From contig PLSD01000093.1 of assembly GCA_003164135.1 (NCBI GenBank), forward strand, positions 31,652-78,207: DNA of 46,556 nucleotides, given 5' to 3'. Shown in pieces: positions 8,913-17,621 of the stretch. The position numbers and the translations under genes are program-made. Below the pieces are notes generated by a model. It made no database searches. It saw nothing but the letters and a program-made list of their open reading frames with translations, and was not told the DNA's origin. Source of the DNA: Acetobacteraceae bacterium. GTDB taxonomy: Bacteria; Pseudomonadota; Alphaproteobacteria; Acetobacterales; Acetobacteraceae. How positions within the stretch are numbered: position 1 is the stretch's first letter; the number at the start of each line of letters is the position of its first letter.

Positions 8913-9556
8913 GTGTTCCGGCCGTGTTGTACCAGGACCGGCGGTTTTTGATTGTTAACAAGCCGGCGGGGCTGCCGGTGCATGCGGGCCGCGCGGGTGG
9001 GCCGAGTGTGGAGGATTATTTTCCGCAATGGCGGTTGGGCAAGGATGGCCCGTGGCTGGCGCATCGGCTGGACCAGGATACCGCGGGGTGCCTGGTGATT
9101 GCGCTGAAGAAGTCGGCGTTGCTGGCGGCGCAGAAATGCTTTGCCGAGGGGCGGGCGCAGAAAACCTATTGGGCGGTGGTACGTGGAGTGCCAGCGGCGG
9201 CTGAGGGCGTGGTTGATTTGCCGCTGGCCAAGGTGACGCAAGGGCGGGCGTGGAAAATGGCGCCTGATAAGGTGGGGGCGCCGGCGGTGACGGAGTGGCG
9301 CTTGATGGCGCGGGGGCCGAATATGAGCTTGTTGGAATTTTCGCCAAGGACCGGGCGTACGCACCAGATACGCGCGCATGCCGCTGCCCTGGGCCACCCG
9401 ATTTTGGGCGATATGGTATATGGCGGCGGGAGCGGGCCGCTGCATTTGCTGGCGCGAAAAATTGTGCTGCCGCTGGAGCCGGTGTTGACGGCGCAGGCGC
9501 CAGTGCCCGCGCACATGGCGGCGGCGATGAAAGCTTGTGGTTATGCAGCGGTCTGA
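8909..9556 (+). CDS. RluA-family pseudouridine synthase
   Basis: Converts uridine to pseudouridine in RNA; the target site cannot be told from sequence. The protein has 215 residues and no N-terminal S4 RNA-binding domain, as in the compact RluA/TruC-like members. Motifs seen: VLYQDRRFLIVNKPAGLPVH, the catalytic motif HRLDQDTAGCLVIA with the essential Asp, and the C-terminal RTGRTHQIRAHAAALGHPIL with GDMVYG. GTG 8909 overlaps the preceding stop. Upstream in-frame codons exist but code for a low-complexity shadow of the acetyltransferase gene. Confidence 0.93.
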   Translation: MSVPAVLYQDRRFLIVNKPAGLPVHAGRAGGPSVEDYFPQWRLGKDGPWLAHRLDQDTAGCLVIALKKSALLAAQKCFAEGRAQKTYWAVVRGVPAAAEGVVDLPLAKVTQGRAWKMAPDKVGAPAVTEWRLMARGPNMSLLEFSPRTGRTHQIRAHAAALGHPILGDMVYGGGSGPLHLLARKIVLPLEPVLTAQAPVPAHMAAAMKACGYAAV

Positions 9557-9719
9557 ATTCGAGCCGGGGCAGTATGTGCGGCATCCGCAAAAGCCGGAAT
9601 GGGGGTTGGGGCAGGTGCAAACAGCCATTGGCGAGCGGGTGACGGTCATGTTTGAACATGCCGGGAAAGTGCTGATCAATACTTCCGTGGTGGCGCTGGA
9701 GCCGGTGTGGGACCTGTAA
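9543..9719 (+). CDS. DUF3553 small protein
   Basis: A 58-residue protein matching my memory of the DUF3553 family of alphaproteobacteria: FEPGQYVRHPQKPEWGLGQV followed by VTVMFEHAGKVLINTSVVAL. The pattern of short beta strands suggests an SH3-like barrel similar to CarD/KOW domains, which bind RNA polymerase or RNA, but no function is established. ATG 9543 lies inside the end of the pseudouridine synthase gene (14-bp overlap). A GTG two codons earlier is an alternative start. Confidence 0.85.
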   Translation: MQRSEFEPGQYVRHPQKPEWGLGQVQTAIGERVTVMFEHAGKVLINTSVVALEPVWDL

Positions 9720-9752
9720 GCGGGGCTTGTAAGGGGACCGCATTAGTACGAA

Positions 9753-10760
9753 ATGGAACGCATGATCGACCCGTTTGGCCGCGCCATTACGTATCTCCGT
9801 GTCTCCGTAACCGACCGCTGTGATTTCCGCTGCACTTATTGCATGGCCGAGGACATGCAGTTTTTGCCAAAGGCGGAATTGCTGACACTGGAAGAACTGG
9901 AGCGGCTGTGCGGGGCGTTTATTCGCCACGGGGTACGCAAGCTGCGGCTGACCGGGGGAGAACCACTGGTGCGGCGCGATGTGATGACGCTGATCGAACG
10001 GCTGGGGGCTCGGCTGGGGCCAGTGCAGAGTGGCAGCTTGGATGAACTGACGCTGACGACCAATGGCAGCCAGTTGGCGCGGCATGCCCAAGGGCTGGCG
10101 CGGGCCGGAGTGCGGCGGATTAATGTGAGTATCGACACGCTGGATGTGGAAAAATTTGCGGCCATTACCCGTGGCGGCAAGTTGCCCGTGGTGCTGGAGG
10201 GCGTTGCCGCCGCGAAGGATGCTGGGATTGCGGTGAAGATTAACACAGTGGCGCTGCGTGGGGTGAACGAGGATGAGTTCGACGGCATGGTCGAATGGTG
10301 CGGCGTGAATGGGTTGGACCTATGCCTGATAGAGACCATGCCGATGGGCGACGTTGGCGCTGACCGGGGGGACGCGTATTTGCCGCTCTCGCTGGTGCGG
10401 GCAAGGCTGGCGCGGCGGTGGACGTTGCGGGAGACGGACTACGTGACCGGCGGGCCGGCGCGGTATGTGGATGTCGCCGAGACGGGACGGCGGCTGGGGT
10501 TCATCACGCCGCTGACGCATAATTTTTGCGAGGGCTGCAACCGGGTGCGCGTGACCTGTACCGGGACTTTGTACATGTGCCTTGGGCAGGACGACGCAGC
10601 AGATTTACGCGCGCCGTTGCGGGCCGGGAGTACCGATGAGGCGTTGGATGTTGCGATTGCCGAAGCCATTGCCCGCAAGCCGAAGGGGCATGATTTCGTG
10701 ATCGACCGGCGTGGCGCCGCGCCGGCGGTGGCGCGGCATATGTCGGTCACGGGTGGCTAA
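9753..10760 (+). CDS. moaA: GTP 3',8-cyclase (molybdenum cofactor biosynthesis)
   Basis: Radical SAM enzyme for the first step of molybdopterin synthesis. It has 335 residues. The SAM-cluster motif is Cys23-x3-Cys27-x2-Cys30 ([14 protein letters not shown]), followed by [13 protein letters not shown]. The second [4Fe-4S] site is in [20 protein letters not shown]. The protein ends in the double glycine (SVTGG) typical of MoaA and needed for activity. ATG 9753 (MERM) is used; ATG 9762 is possible. No other moa or mob gene is in the window. The stop overlaps the convergent small gene by 4 bp. Confidence 0.96.
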   Translation: MERMIDPFGRAITYLRVSVTDRCDFRCTYCMAEDMQFLPKAELLTLEELERLCGAFIRHGVRKLRLTGGEPLVRRDVMTLIERLGARLGPVQSGSLDELTLTTNGSQLARHAQGLARAGVRRINVSIDTLDVEKFAAITRGGKLPVVLEGVAAAKDAGIAVKINTVALRGVNEDEFDGMVEWCGVNGLDLCLIETMPMGDVGADRGDAYLPLSLVRARLARRWTLRETDYVTGGPARYVDVAETGRRLGFITPLTHNFCEGCNRVRVTCTGTLYMCLGQDDAADLRAPLRAGSTDEALDVAIAEAIARKPKGHDFVIDRRGAAPAVARHMSVTGG

Positions 10761-11008
10761 AGCGCTTCGGCGGCGCTGACAATGGGCCGGCTTTCCCGCG
10801 TGGCGCGCATGCGTTTGTCCGGCGTTGCCGGGTCGCCGGGGGAAATTTCGATATAGTCGTCGAACACCGCGAGGATGGTGCCGACGAAGGGGAAATCACC
10901 CAGCGGATCTGGCACGCGGTAGCTGACCATGTCGCCGGGTTTGAAGCTGGCGGGGTCGAAGTTAAAACTGAAGGGGCAGGCCTCGCCCTCGGTTCCCATA
11001 TTCTGCAT
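10757..11008 (-). CDS. Small SH3-like hypothetical protein
   Basis: An 83-residue protein with a strong AAGGAGG ribosome-binding site before ATG 11006-11008. The core [20 protein letters not shown] with [17 protein letters not shown] predicts four or five short beta strands, like the DUF3553 protein on the other side of moaA. I do not know a named family for it. It is 28 bp downstream of the tetR gene on the same strand and probably shares its transcript. Its stop codon overlaps that of moaA (tail-to-tail, 10757-10760). Confidence 0.8.
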   Translation of the reverse strand: MQNMGTEGEACPFSFNFDPASFKPGDMVSYRVPDPLGDFPFVGTILAVFDDYIEISPGDPATPDKRMRATRESRPIVSAAEAL

Positions 11009-11036
11009 TGTTGGTCCTCCTTTGTTCGAGATGGTT

Positions 11037-11711
11037 TTATTTGCTTGCGGCGCAACCGGCGAGAAAAATATCCACGGCGTCGCGGACGCGATTTTCCAGC
11101 GCCTGTTTTGTGGGCGCGGCGCGGAAGCCGACCAGGACGCCGAGATGGAATTCGCCAATGGCCATACCGAACAGCATGGCGGCCATCTCCTTGGGGTCCG
11201 CGGTGAGGCTGGGATGCTGCTCGACGATGCTGGCGAGACAGATTTCCAATTTGCTCTTGGCCTTGGTGACATGGGAGCGCAGGAATACGCGGCCGAAATC
11301 CGGGCTGTGGGTATATTCGGCCATGATGAGGCGCAGCAGGGAGATTTGCTCAGGTGAAAGCAGATACCGAGCTAGACAGAGGACGTTGGCGATCAAATGG
11401 TCGCGGGCGGTCCAGGCTGATTCTGGCTCGGGAAATTTAAGCAGGGAATGGTGATGCGCGAGCAAGGCGACGAACAACTCGGCCTTGGACTCGATCATGG
11501 TGTAGACGGTTTTTTTCGACATGCCGGCGGCTTTGGCAACGTCGCTCATGGTCGCGGCGTGATAGCCCTTGGCGAGGAAGATATCCTCGGCGGCCTCAAT
11601 GAGTTGGGGCATGCGTGCCGTGCAGGCGCTCTCCGCCCGCTCGGTGGTTTTTTGCGCTGAAGATGGGCGCGGCTTGGATGTTGCTTTGCGACCCGCGAGT
11701 TGATCCGCCAT
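11037..11711 (-). CDS. TetR-family transcriptional regulator, likely repressor of the adjacent RND operon
   Basis: A 224-residue regulator. After a charged, disordered N-terminal stretch of about 35 residues comes the DNA-binding domain: MPQLIEAAEDIFLAKGYHAA, then TMSDVAKAAGMSKKTVYTMI, the helix-turn-helix, then ESKAELFVALLA. The all-helical C-terminal ligand domain follows. The open frame extends to 11825, but that would bury the operator and overlap the efflux start codon; ATG 11711 is chosen. No ribosome-binding site precedes this ATG and a promoter -10 (TATTAT) lies 7 bp upstream, so the mRNA may be leaderless. It is divergent from the efflux operon with a palindrome in between, the standard arrangement for drug-responsive autoregulation. 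The inducer is unknown. Confidence 0.93.
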   Translation of the reverse strand: MADQLAGRKATSKPRPSSAQKTTERAESACTARMPQLIEAAEDIFLAKGYHAATMSDVAKAAGMSKKTVYTMIESKAELFVALLAHHHSLLKFPEPESAWTARDHLIANVLCLARYLLSPEQISLLRLIMAEYTHSPDFGRVFLRSHVTKAKSKLEICLASIVEQHPSLTADPKEMAAMLFGMAIGEFHLGVLVGFRAAPTKQALENRVRDAVDIFLAGCAASK

Positions 11712-11717
11712 GGGCGC

Positions 11718-11745
11718 ATAATAGGAAGTTTTGGGAAACTTACAA
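11718..11745 (-). promoter_or_regulatory. Predicted tetR promoter
   Basis: On the minus strand TTGTAA (11740-11745) and TATTAT (11718-11723) are 16 bp apart. The -10 matches 5 of 6 consensus positions. The start of transcription would fall at or next to the A of ATG 11711. The TetR palindrome overlaps the -35 and spacer, so bound TetR would block this promoter. Confidence 0.5.
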
Positions 11746-11751
11746 GTTTCC
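11734..11751. promoter_or_regulatory. TetR operator palindrome
   Basis: A perfect 8-bp inverted repeat, GGAAACTT and AAGTTTCC, with a 2-bp centre. It is the only strong palindrome between the regulator and the efflux operon and lies over the predicted tetR promoter and about 65 bp upstream of the outer-membrane-factor start. It also fits a forward promoter (TTGGGA 11731-11736, TAACGT 11753-11758), so one site could control both directions. Confidence 0.75.
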
Positions 11752-11815
11752 TTAACGTAAATTTGTTGAATTTTTACGGCTTGACGGAGGGGGTAAACAC
11801 CGGTAGCTGAAGCGT

Positions 11816-13315
11816 ATGAAACCAACGGGTTTCCTTAACCATTCCCTTCCTCTGTTGCTCGCCGGCACTGTTGCGGCTTGCGCCGTGGGGCCTAATTATC
11901 ACCAGCCCGCCGCACCGCAGGCCGCGCTGACGCCAGCGCCGTTGCCGGTGCAAACGCAAACCGCGGGTGGCGTGGCGCAGGTGTTTGCGCCGGGCGCGGA
12001 TATTTCCGGCGATTGGTGGACGCTTTATCATAGCCCGGAACTTAACAGCTTGATAAGCGCCGCACTGGCGCACAACCCGAATTTGCAGGCTGCGCAGGCG
12101 ACGTTGTTGCAGGCGGAGGAAAACGAGCGCGCGGATGTGGGTGTGCTGATGCCCTCGCTTGGTGCCAGTTTTCAGGCGCAGCGGAGCCATAACTCGACCG
12201 ATAGCGTGGCGGGCACGGGGTTTGCGACACCGACGACGGCGCTGCCGGCCTATTCACTATTTAATGCCTCGCTCAGCGTGTCGTACGCGCTGGATATTTG
12301 GGGCGGCGCGCGGCGCGGGCTGGAGAGTGCGTCGGCGCAGGCGCAGTATCAGCGCGATGAGCTGGAAGCGGCGTACCTGACGCTGACTGCGAACATCGTG
12401 ACCGCGGCGATTCAGGAAGCCTCGCTGCAGGCGCAGATAGTGGCTACGGACCAGGTGATTGCGGCTGAAGAGCAGCAGTTGTCCATTTTGCAGAACCAGG
12501 TGAGCCTGGGCGGCGTGGCGCAGGCAAGTGTGTTGCAGGAGCAGGCGACGCTTGCGGCCAGCCAGGCGACGCTGCCGCCGTTGCAGGCGGCGATGGCGCA
12601 GGCGCGTAACCAGCTGGCGGCTTATGCCGGGGTATTGCCGGGGGATTTCCACGAGGCGGATTTCACGCTGGCGTCGTTGCATTTGCCGGAAGCCCTGCCC
12701 GTGAGTGTGCCTTCGGCGATTGTCGCGCAGCGGCCGGATATTCAGGCGGCGGCGGCGCAGTTGCATGAGGCTTCGGCCAATGTCGGCGTGGCGGACGCGC
12801 AAATGCTGCCGCAGATTTCGCTTACCGCCGATGTTGGTCACGAGGCCATTTCAACCGGCGAATTGTTCATGCCGCAGACCTTGCTGTGGAGCTTGGTGGC
12901 CGGGGTGACGCAGCCGATATTTGAGGGCGGGGAGCTTTCCGCCAAACGCAAGGCGGCGCTGGCGGCGTTGCAGGTGTCGGGCGCACAGTATCAGGCCACC
13001 GTGATCGCTGCATTCCAGAACGTGGCTGATGCGCTCTCTGCCTTGCAGTATGACGCGATGACGCTGAACGCGGCGGATGCGGCGGCGGATGCGGCGGCGC
13101 AGAGCCTGAGTGTTACGCAGGCACAGTACCAGTTAGGTGGCCAACCGCTGACTGCTGTGCTGGTGGCACAGACCAGCTACCAGGACGCTGCGATTGCGCA
13201 GGTGAAGGCAAGTGCCGCGCGGCTGGCCGATACGGCCGCGTTGTATCAGGCGCTGGGCGGCGGCTGGTGGCAGCGTAATGATGTTTCGACTCCCTGCTGT
13301 GGGGTAATTCCATGA
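11816..13315 (+). CDS. RND efflux outer-membrane lipoprotein (NodT/OprM type)
   Basis: Trimeric outer-membrane channel of a tripartite efflux pump, 499 residues. The signal peptide ends in the lipobox LAGTVAAC, and the mature protein begins CAVGPNYHQPAAP, the classical NodT/OprM start. Two outer-membrane-factor repeats follow, with GDWWTLYHSPELNSLISAAL at the first and the second hinge RPDIQAAAAQLHEASANVGV. The coding helices are Ala/Gln-rich as expected for the coiled-coil tunnel. It is first in the operon, 13 bp before the adaptor gene. ATG 11816 is 65 bp from the TetR operator. The substrate is unknown; an RND drug-efflux role is inferred from the whole operon. Confidence 0.95.
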   Translation: MKPTGFLNHSLPLLLAGTVAACAVGPNYHQPAAPQAALTPAPLPVQTQTAGGVAQVFAPGADISGDWWTLYHSPELNSLISAALAHNPNLQAAQATLLQAEENERADVGVLMPSLGASFQAQRSHNSTDSVAGTGFATPTTALPAYSLFNASLSVSYALDIWGGARRGLESASAQAQYQRDELEAAYLTLTANIVTAAIQEASLQAQIVATDQVIAAEEQQLSILQNQVSLGGVAQASVLQEQATLAASQATLPPLQAAMAQARNQLAAYAGVLPGDFHEADFTLASLHLPEALPVSVPSAIVAQRPDIQAAAAQLHEASANVGVADAQMLPQISLTADVGHEAISTGELFMPQTLLWSLVAGVTQPIFEGGELSAKRKAALAALQVSGAQYQATVIAAFQNVADALSALQYDAMTLNAADAAADAAAQSLSVTQAQYQLGGQPLTAVLVAQTSYQDAAIAQVKASAARLADTAALYQALGGGWWQRNDVSTPCCGVIP

Positions 13316-13328
13316 GGATAGCGAGAGC

Positions 13329-14474
13329 ATGAGTACGGCACCGAATATGAAGCGGCGCATGGTGGTGATGCTGGCGTGCGTCGGCACCCTGTTTTTCCTG
13401 GTGTTTGGCTACGGTGTGTTCAAGAACATCATGATCGCGAAATTCCTTGCCGGGTTCAGTAACCAAGTGCAGACGGTGGCGACGATTTCGGCCGCGACTT
13501 CGCCCTGGCAGCCGCAATTAAACTCGGTCGGCAGCGTGGCGGCGGTGAACGGTGCGCAACTTTCCGCGGAAATTCCTGGGATTGTTGATAGTATCCATTT
13601 TGAGTCAGGCGCGGACGTGCCGGAAGGGGCGCTGCTGGTGACGTTGCGGGCAAATAGCGACCCCGCGGTGTTGGCGCAGTTGCAGGCAGCGGCGGCGCTG
13701 GCGAAGATCACTTATGACCGCGACGTGAAGCAGTTCGAGGCGAAAGCGGTGGCGCAGGCGCAGGTGGATACTGACCGTGCAAATCTTGCGGCGGCACAGG
13801 CGCAGGTGCAGGGTCAGCAAGCGCTGATCGCGGAAAAATCCATCCGCGCGCCCTTTGCCGGGCGGCTGGGAATTCGGCAAGTGAATCCGGGGCAGTATCT
13901 GACGGCGGGGACGCCGATTGTGACCTTGGAGCAACTTAATCCCGTTTACATGGATTTCTACCTGCCGCAGCAGTCGCTGGCGCAGGTGGGCACGGGGCAG
14001 GACGTGCAGGTGGCGGTGGATGCGTATCCGGAGCAGGTGTTTGCCGGCAAAATTTCAGCGATTGACCCGGTGGTGGACACTGGGAGCCGGAATGTGCATG
14101 TGCGTGCAACGCTACAAAACGATAAATTGCAGATGCTCCCAGGCATGTTTGCCACAATAACGGTTTCGGTTGGGACGCCGCAGGATTACATCACGCTGCC
14201 GCAGACGGCGATTGCGTATAACCCATATGGCGATACGGTGTTCGTCGTGAGCCACATGACGAATGCGGCCGGTAAGGATCAACTGGTGGCGAATGAAGTG
14301 TTCGTGACCACCGGCGATACGCGGGGCGACCAAGTGGCGGTGACGAGTGGAATTAAGCCCGGTGATGTGATAGTGACGGCGGGGCAGTTGAAATTGCGCA
14401 ATGGCTCGCTGGTGAGCATCAACAACAGCGTGCAGCCGCCGAACGACCCCAACGCCAACCCGCCGAACGAATAG
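13329..14474 (+). CDS. RND efflux periplasmic adaptor subunit
   Basis: Membrane-fusion protein linking pump and channel, 381 residues. One N-terminal transmembrane anchor (residues about 10-30) replaces a cleaved signal. The lipoyl/barrel-sandwich halves flank a short alpha hairpin: QLSAEIPGIVDSIHFESGAD at the first half, and SIRAPFAGRLGIRQVNPGQY at the second. The beta-barrel domain contains VYMDFYLPQQSLAQV. The C-terminus is Asn/Pro-rich. Gene order places it between the channel and pump genes; only 4 bp separate it from the pump. Resembles MexH/MdtA-type adaptors. Confidence 0.95.
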   Translation: MSTAPNMKRRMVVMLACVGTLFFLVFGYGVFKNIMIAKFLAGFSNQVQTVATISAATSPWQPQLNSVGSVAAVNGAQLSAEIPGIVDSIHFESGADVPEGALLVTLRANSDPAVLAQLQAAAALAKITYDRDVKQFEAKAVAQAQVDTDRANLAAAQAQVQGQQALIAEKSIRAPFAGRLGIRQVNPGQYLTAGTPIVTLEQLNPVYMDFYLPQQSLAQVGTGQDVQVAVDAYPEQVFAGKISAIDPVVDTGSRNVHVRATLQNDKLQMLPGMFATITVSVGTPQDYITLPQTAIAYNPYGDTVFVVSHMTNAAGKDQLVANEVFVTTGDTRGDQVAVTSGIKPGDVIVTAGQLKLRNGSLVSINNSVQPPNDPNANPPNE

Positions 14475-14478
14475 ACCG

Positions 14479-17400
14479 ATGAAACGCTTCACCGATCTTT
14501 TTATCGCCAGACCGGTGCTTGCCACCGCGGTGAGCATATTGATCCTCGTGCTGGGGCTGCGCGCGGTCGGTCAGTTGCCGGTGCAGGATTTTCCGCAGAC
14601 GGAAAATGCCACCATCACCATTACCACGACCTATCCTGGCGCCTCGCCGGATGTGATCGCGGGGTTTGTCACCACGCCGATTGAGAATGCGGTCTCACAG
14701 GTTAACGGCATCGACTACATGACCTCGTCGAGCCAGACGAGCTTGAGCACGATCACCATTAATCTGGTGCTCAACCACGACCCGGATAAGGCGCTGACCG
14801 AAATCAGCGCGCAAGTGAATTCAGTGCTCAACCAGTTGCCGAGTGGCGCGCAGCAGCCGGTGCTTTCGCTGCAGATCGGCCAGACGTTTGCCTCGATGTA
14901 TATCGGCTTCCGCAGCGATGTGCTCTCGGGTAACCAGATGACGGACTATATTACCCGCGTGGTGCAGCCGCAGTTGCAGGCGGTACCGGGCGTGCAGCAG
15001 GCGCAGATTCTGGGAGCGCAGAATTTTGCGATGCGCGTCTGGCTTAATCCGCAGAAACTAAGCGCCTACGGGCTGACGGCGGCGGACGTTTACGCCGTGT
15101 TGGGAGCCAACGATTTTATCGCACCCCTGGGCAATACCAAGGGGCAGATGACGCAGATTACGCTCACCGCCTCAACCGGTCTGCATAGTGCCGCGGAATT
15201 CGAGAACCTGATCGTAAAGCAGGAAAACGGTGCGATTATCCGGCTGAAGGATGTTGCCACCGTGGCTCTGGGCTCGGATACCTATGAGCAGAATGTGACC
15301 TTTGACAACAAGCCCGGCGTGTTCATTGGCGTTCTGGTGGCGCCGAGTGCCAATCTGTTGCAGGTGGCAGCGGGGGTTCGTAAAGTCTTCCCGCATATCC
15401 AGGCTAATCTGCCGAGCGGATTGACGGGGATGATCGTTTTCGACTCAACGGATTTCGTCAATGCCTCGATCCATGAAGTACTGACGGCGTTGGTGGAAGC
15501 GCTGATTATCGTGACGCTGGTGGTGTTCGCGTTCCTGGGCTCGCCGCGCTCGGTACTGATTCCGGTGGTTGCCATTCCGCTCTCGCTCATCGGCGCGTTC
15601 GCGATGATGCTGGTATTTGGGTTTTCCATCAATCTGCTGACACTGCTGGCGCTTGTGCTTGGCATCGGCCTGGTGGTGGATGACGCGATTATCGTAGTGG
15701 AAAATGTAAACCGGCATCTGGACGCCGGAGAGTCGCCACGGGAGGCTGCGCGACGGGCGGCCGCGGAACTGGGCGGGCCGATTATTGCCATGACGGTGGT
15801 GCTGGTCGCGGTGTATCTGCCGATTGGTTTCCAGAGCGGGCTGACGGGTGCGCTGTTTACGGAATTCGCGTTCACCCTGGTGGGCGCTGTAACGATTTCT
15901 GCTACCATAGCGCTGACGCTGACGCCGATGCTTAGTTCGCGGTTTCTTAAGCCGCCCAGGCATGGAGCGCCTAGCTGGGAAGACCGGCTTGTTGATTTTA
16001 TTGATCGGCGCTTTGCCGAGGTACATAGGTTTTACACGGCAGCGCTGCACGCCAGCCTGGATACTGTGCCGGTGACACTTACTTTCGCGGCGATTATTCT
16101 GACCAGTATTGCGTTTTTGGCGACTGGCGCGAAGAGCGAACTGGCGCCGCAAGAGGATGAAGGCTCGACCTTTGTGTTCTCGACTGCCGCACCCGATGCC
16201 ACAATTACCCAGCATGCGATGTGGGACTCGCATTTGAATGCGATGTTGCTGAAGTATCCGGAAGTTGAGCATACGTTCCACGTTAACACGCCGGGTTTTG
16301 ACATTACCGGCGAGGTGTTGAAACCTTGGGGGCAGCGCCGCCGGGATGCGACGACGTTGCAGACGGTGTTCCAGGAGCAGGCCGATACCGAGATTGCCGG
16401 CGAGCAGGACGTGGTGGGCCAGCCGCCGCCGCTGCCGGGATCTTCCGGTCTGCCGGTGCAGTTCGTGATTAAATCTACTGATGATTTTTCAAAGATTTAC
16501 CCGGTAAGCCAGGCGTTGCTGGCGGCCGCGCTGAAGAGCGGGAAGTTCATCTTTTTACAAAGTGATTTGAAGATCGATCAGCCGCAGGCGAATATTACCA
16601 TCGACCGGGATAAGGCCGCGGCGCTGGGGTTGAACATGGCGGATGTGGGCGCGGCGCTGGGTGAGGCCCTGGGCGGCGGCTATGTGAATTACTTCAGCCT
16701 GGATGGACGCTCCTACAAGGTGATTCCTCAGGTTGAGCGTAAGTCGCGGCTGAATGTTGACGAGCTGAACAATTACTATGTTGCGTCGGTGAACGGGGTG
16801 AATGTTCCGTTGTCCTCGATTGCGAATATTACGACGAGTGTAATTCCAGAATCGGTGAACCATTTCCAACAGCAGAATTCCGCGACGTTGCAAGGGGTGC
16901 CGGCGCCGGGGGTGAGCGTAGCAGAGGCGTTGCAGACCTTGCAGAAATTGTCAGGGAATATTTTGTCGCCAGAGGATAATGTCGATTACGGCGGCGAGAT
17001 GCGGCAATATGTGCAGCAGAGCAGCGGGTTTATTCTCACCTTTGCATTTGCCGTGGTGATTATTTTCCTGGCCCTTTCGGCGCTGTTCAACTCCTTCCGT
17101 GACCCGCTCATCATTCTGGTCTCGGTACCGATGTCGATCGCCGGGGCGCTGATATTCATCTACCTGGGTTTTGGCGGGCTGACGCTGAATATCTATACCG
17201 AGGTCGGGCTTATTACGCTGATGGGCCTGGTGAGTAAGCACGGTATTTTGATGGTGGAAGTGGCCAACGAGGCGCAACTGGCGGGCAAGGGCAAGCGCGC
17301 GGCGATTGAATATGCTGCCAATATCCGGTTGCGGCCAATTTTGATGACTACGGCTGCGATGGTGCTGGGGGTGTTGCCGCTGATTTTTTCCACGGGGGCA

Positions 17401-17565
17401 GGAGCGGCGTCGCGGTTTAATATGGGCGTGGTGATCGCGGGCGGGTTGTCCATTGGCACGATGTTTACCTTGTTCGTGGTGCCGGCGGTGTATCTGGTGC
17501 TCTCAAGCGTGAAACAGCCGCTGGATGACAACGAGTTTGAGCCGGAAGAAGTGGCGGCGGAATAA
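14479..17565 (+). CDS. RND-family multidrug efflux permease (HAE1 type, MexI-like)
   Basis: Inner-membrane proton-driven pump of 1,028 residues, normal for the family. It begins KRFTDLFIARPVLATAVSIL. Two sets of six transmembrane segments enclose two large periplasmic loops. The proton-relay acidic pair is in GIGLVVDDAIIVVENVNRHL in TM4, and the TM10 lysine region is MGLVSKHGILMVEVANEAQL, matching proton-driven HAE1 pumps rather than heavy-metal pumps. The C-terminus is acidic (EFEPEEVAAE). It closes the TetR-controlled operon. Confidence 0.96.
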   Translation: MKRFTDLFIARPVLATAVSILILVLGLRAVGQLPVQDFPQTENATITITTTYPGASPDVIAGFVTTPIENAVSQVNGIDYMTSSSQTSLSTITINLVLNHDPDKALTEISAQVNSVLNQLPSGAQQPVLSLQIGQTFASMYIGFRSDVLSGNQMTDYITRVVQPQLQAVPGVQQAQILGAQNFAMRVWLNPQKLSAYGLTAADVYAVLGANDFIAPLGNTKGQMTQITLTASTGLHSAAEFENLIVKQENGAIIRLKDVATVALGSDTYEQNVTFDNKPGVFIGVLVAPSANLLQVAAGVRKVFPHIQANLPSGLTGMIVFDSTDFVNASIHEVLTALVEALIIVTLVVFAFLGSPRSVLIPVVAIPLSLIGAFAMMLVFGFSINLLTLLALVLGIGLVVDDAIIVVENVNRHLDAGESPREAARRAAAELGGPIIAMTVVLVAVYLPIGFQSGLTGALFTEFAFTLVGAVTISATIALTLTPMLSSRFLKPPRHGAPSWEDRLVDFIDRRFAEVHRFYTAALHASLDTVPVTLTFAAIILTSIAFLATGAKSELAPQEDEGSTFVFSTAAPDATITQHAMWDSHLNAMLLKYPEVEHTFHVNTPGFDITGEVLKPWGQRRRDATTLQTVFQEQADTEIAGEQDVVGQPPPLPGSSGLPVQFVIKSTDDFSKIYPVSQALLAAALKSGKFIFLQSDLKIDQPQANITIDRDKAAALGLNMADVGAALGEALGGGYVNYFSLDGRSYKVIPQVERKSRLNVDELNNYYVASVNGVNVPLSSIANITTSVIPESVNHFQQQNSATLQGVPAPGVSVAEALQTLQKLSGNILSPEDNVDYGGEMRQYVQQSSGFILTFAFAVVIIFLALSALFNSFRDPLIILVSVPMSIAGALIFIYLGFGGLTLNIYTEVGLITLMGLVSKHGILMVEVANEAQLAGKGKRAAIEYAANIRLRPILMTTAAMVLGVLPLIFSTGAGAASRFNMGVVIAGGLSIGTMFTLFVVPAVYLVLSSVKQPLDDNEFEPEEVAAE

Positions 17566-17598
17566 TTCAGCGGGTTAACCTTTCGTAATTCTAGGACT

Positions 17599-17621
17599 CA
17601 TGGCACGGTAGGCGTGCCATG
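17599..17621. promoter_or_regulatory. Hairpin enclosing the radC start codon
   Basis: CATGGCACG and CGTGCCATG form a perfect 9-bp inverted repeat with a 5-nt loop (GTAGG). The second arm ends in the ATG of the radC frame and the loop carries the only purine-rich candidate ribosome-binding site. A run of A follows, so on the plus strand it is not an intrinsic terminator. It could hold radC translation low or mark the site of a DNA-binding protein. Confidence 0.6.
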
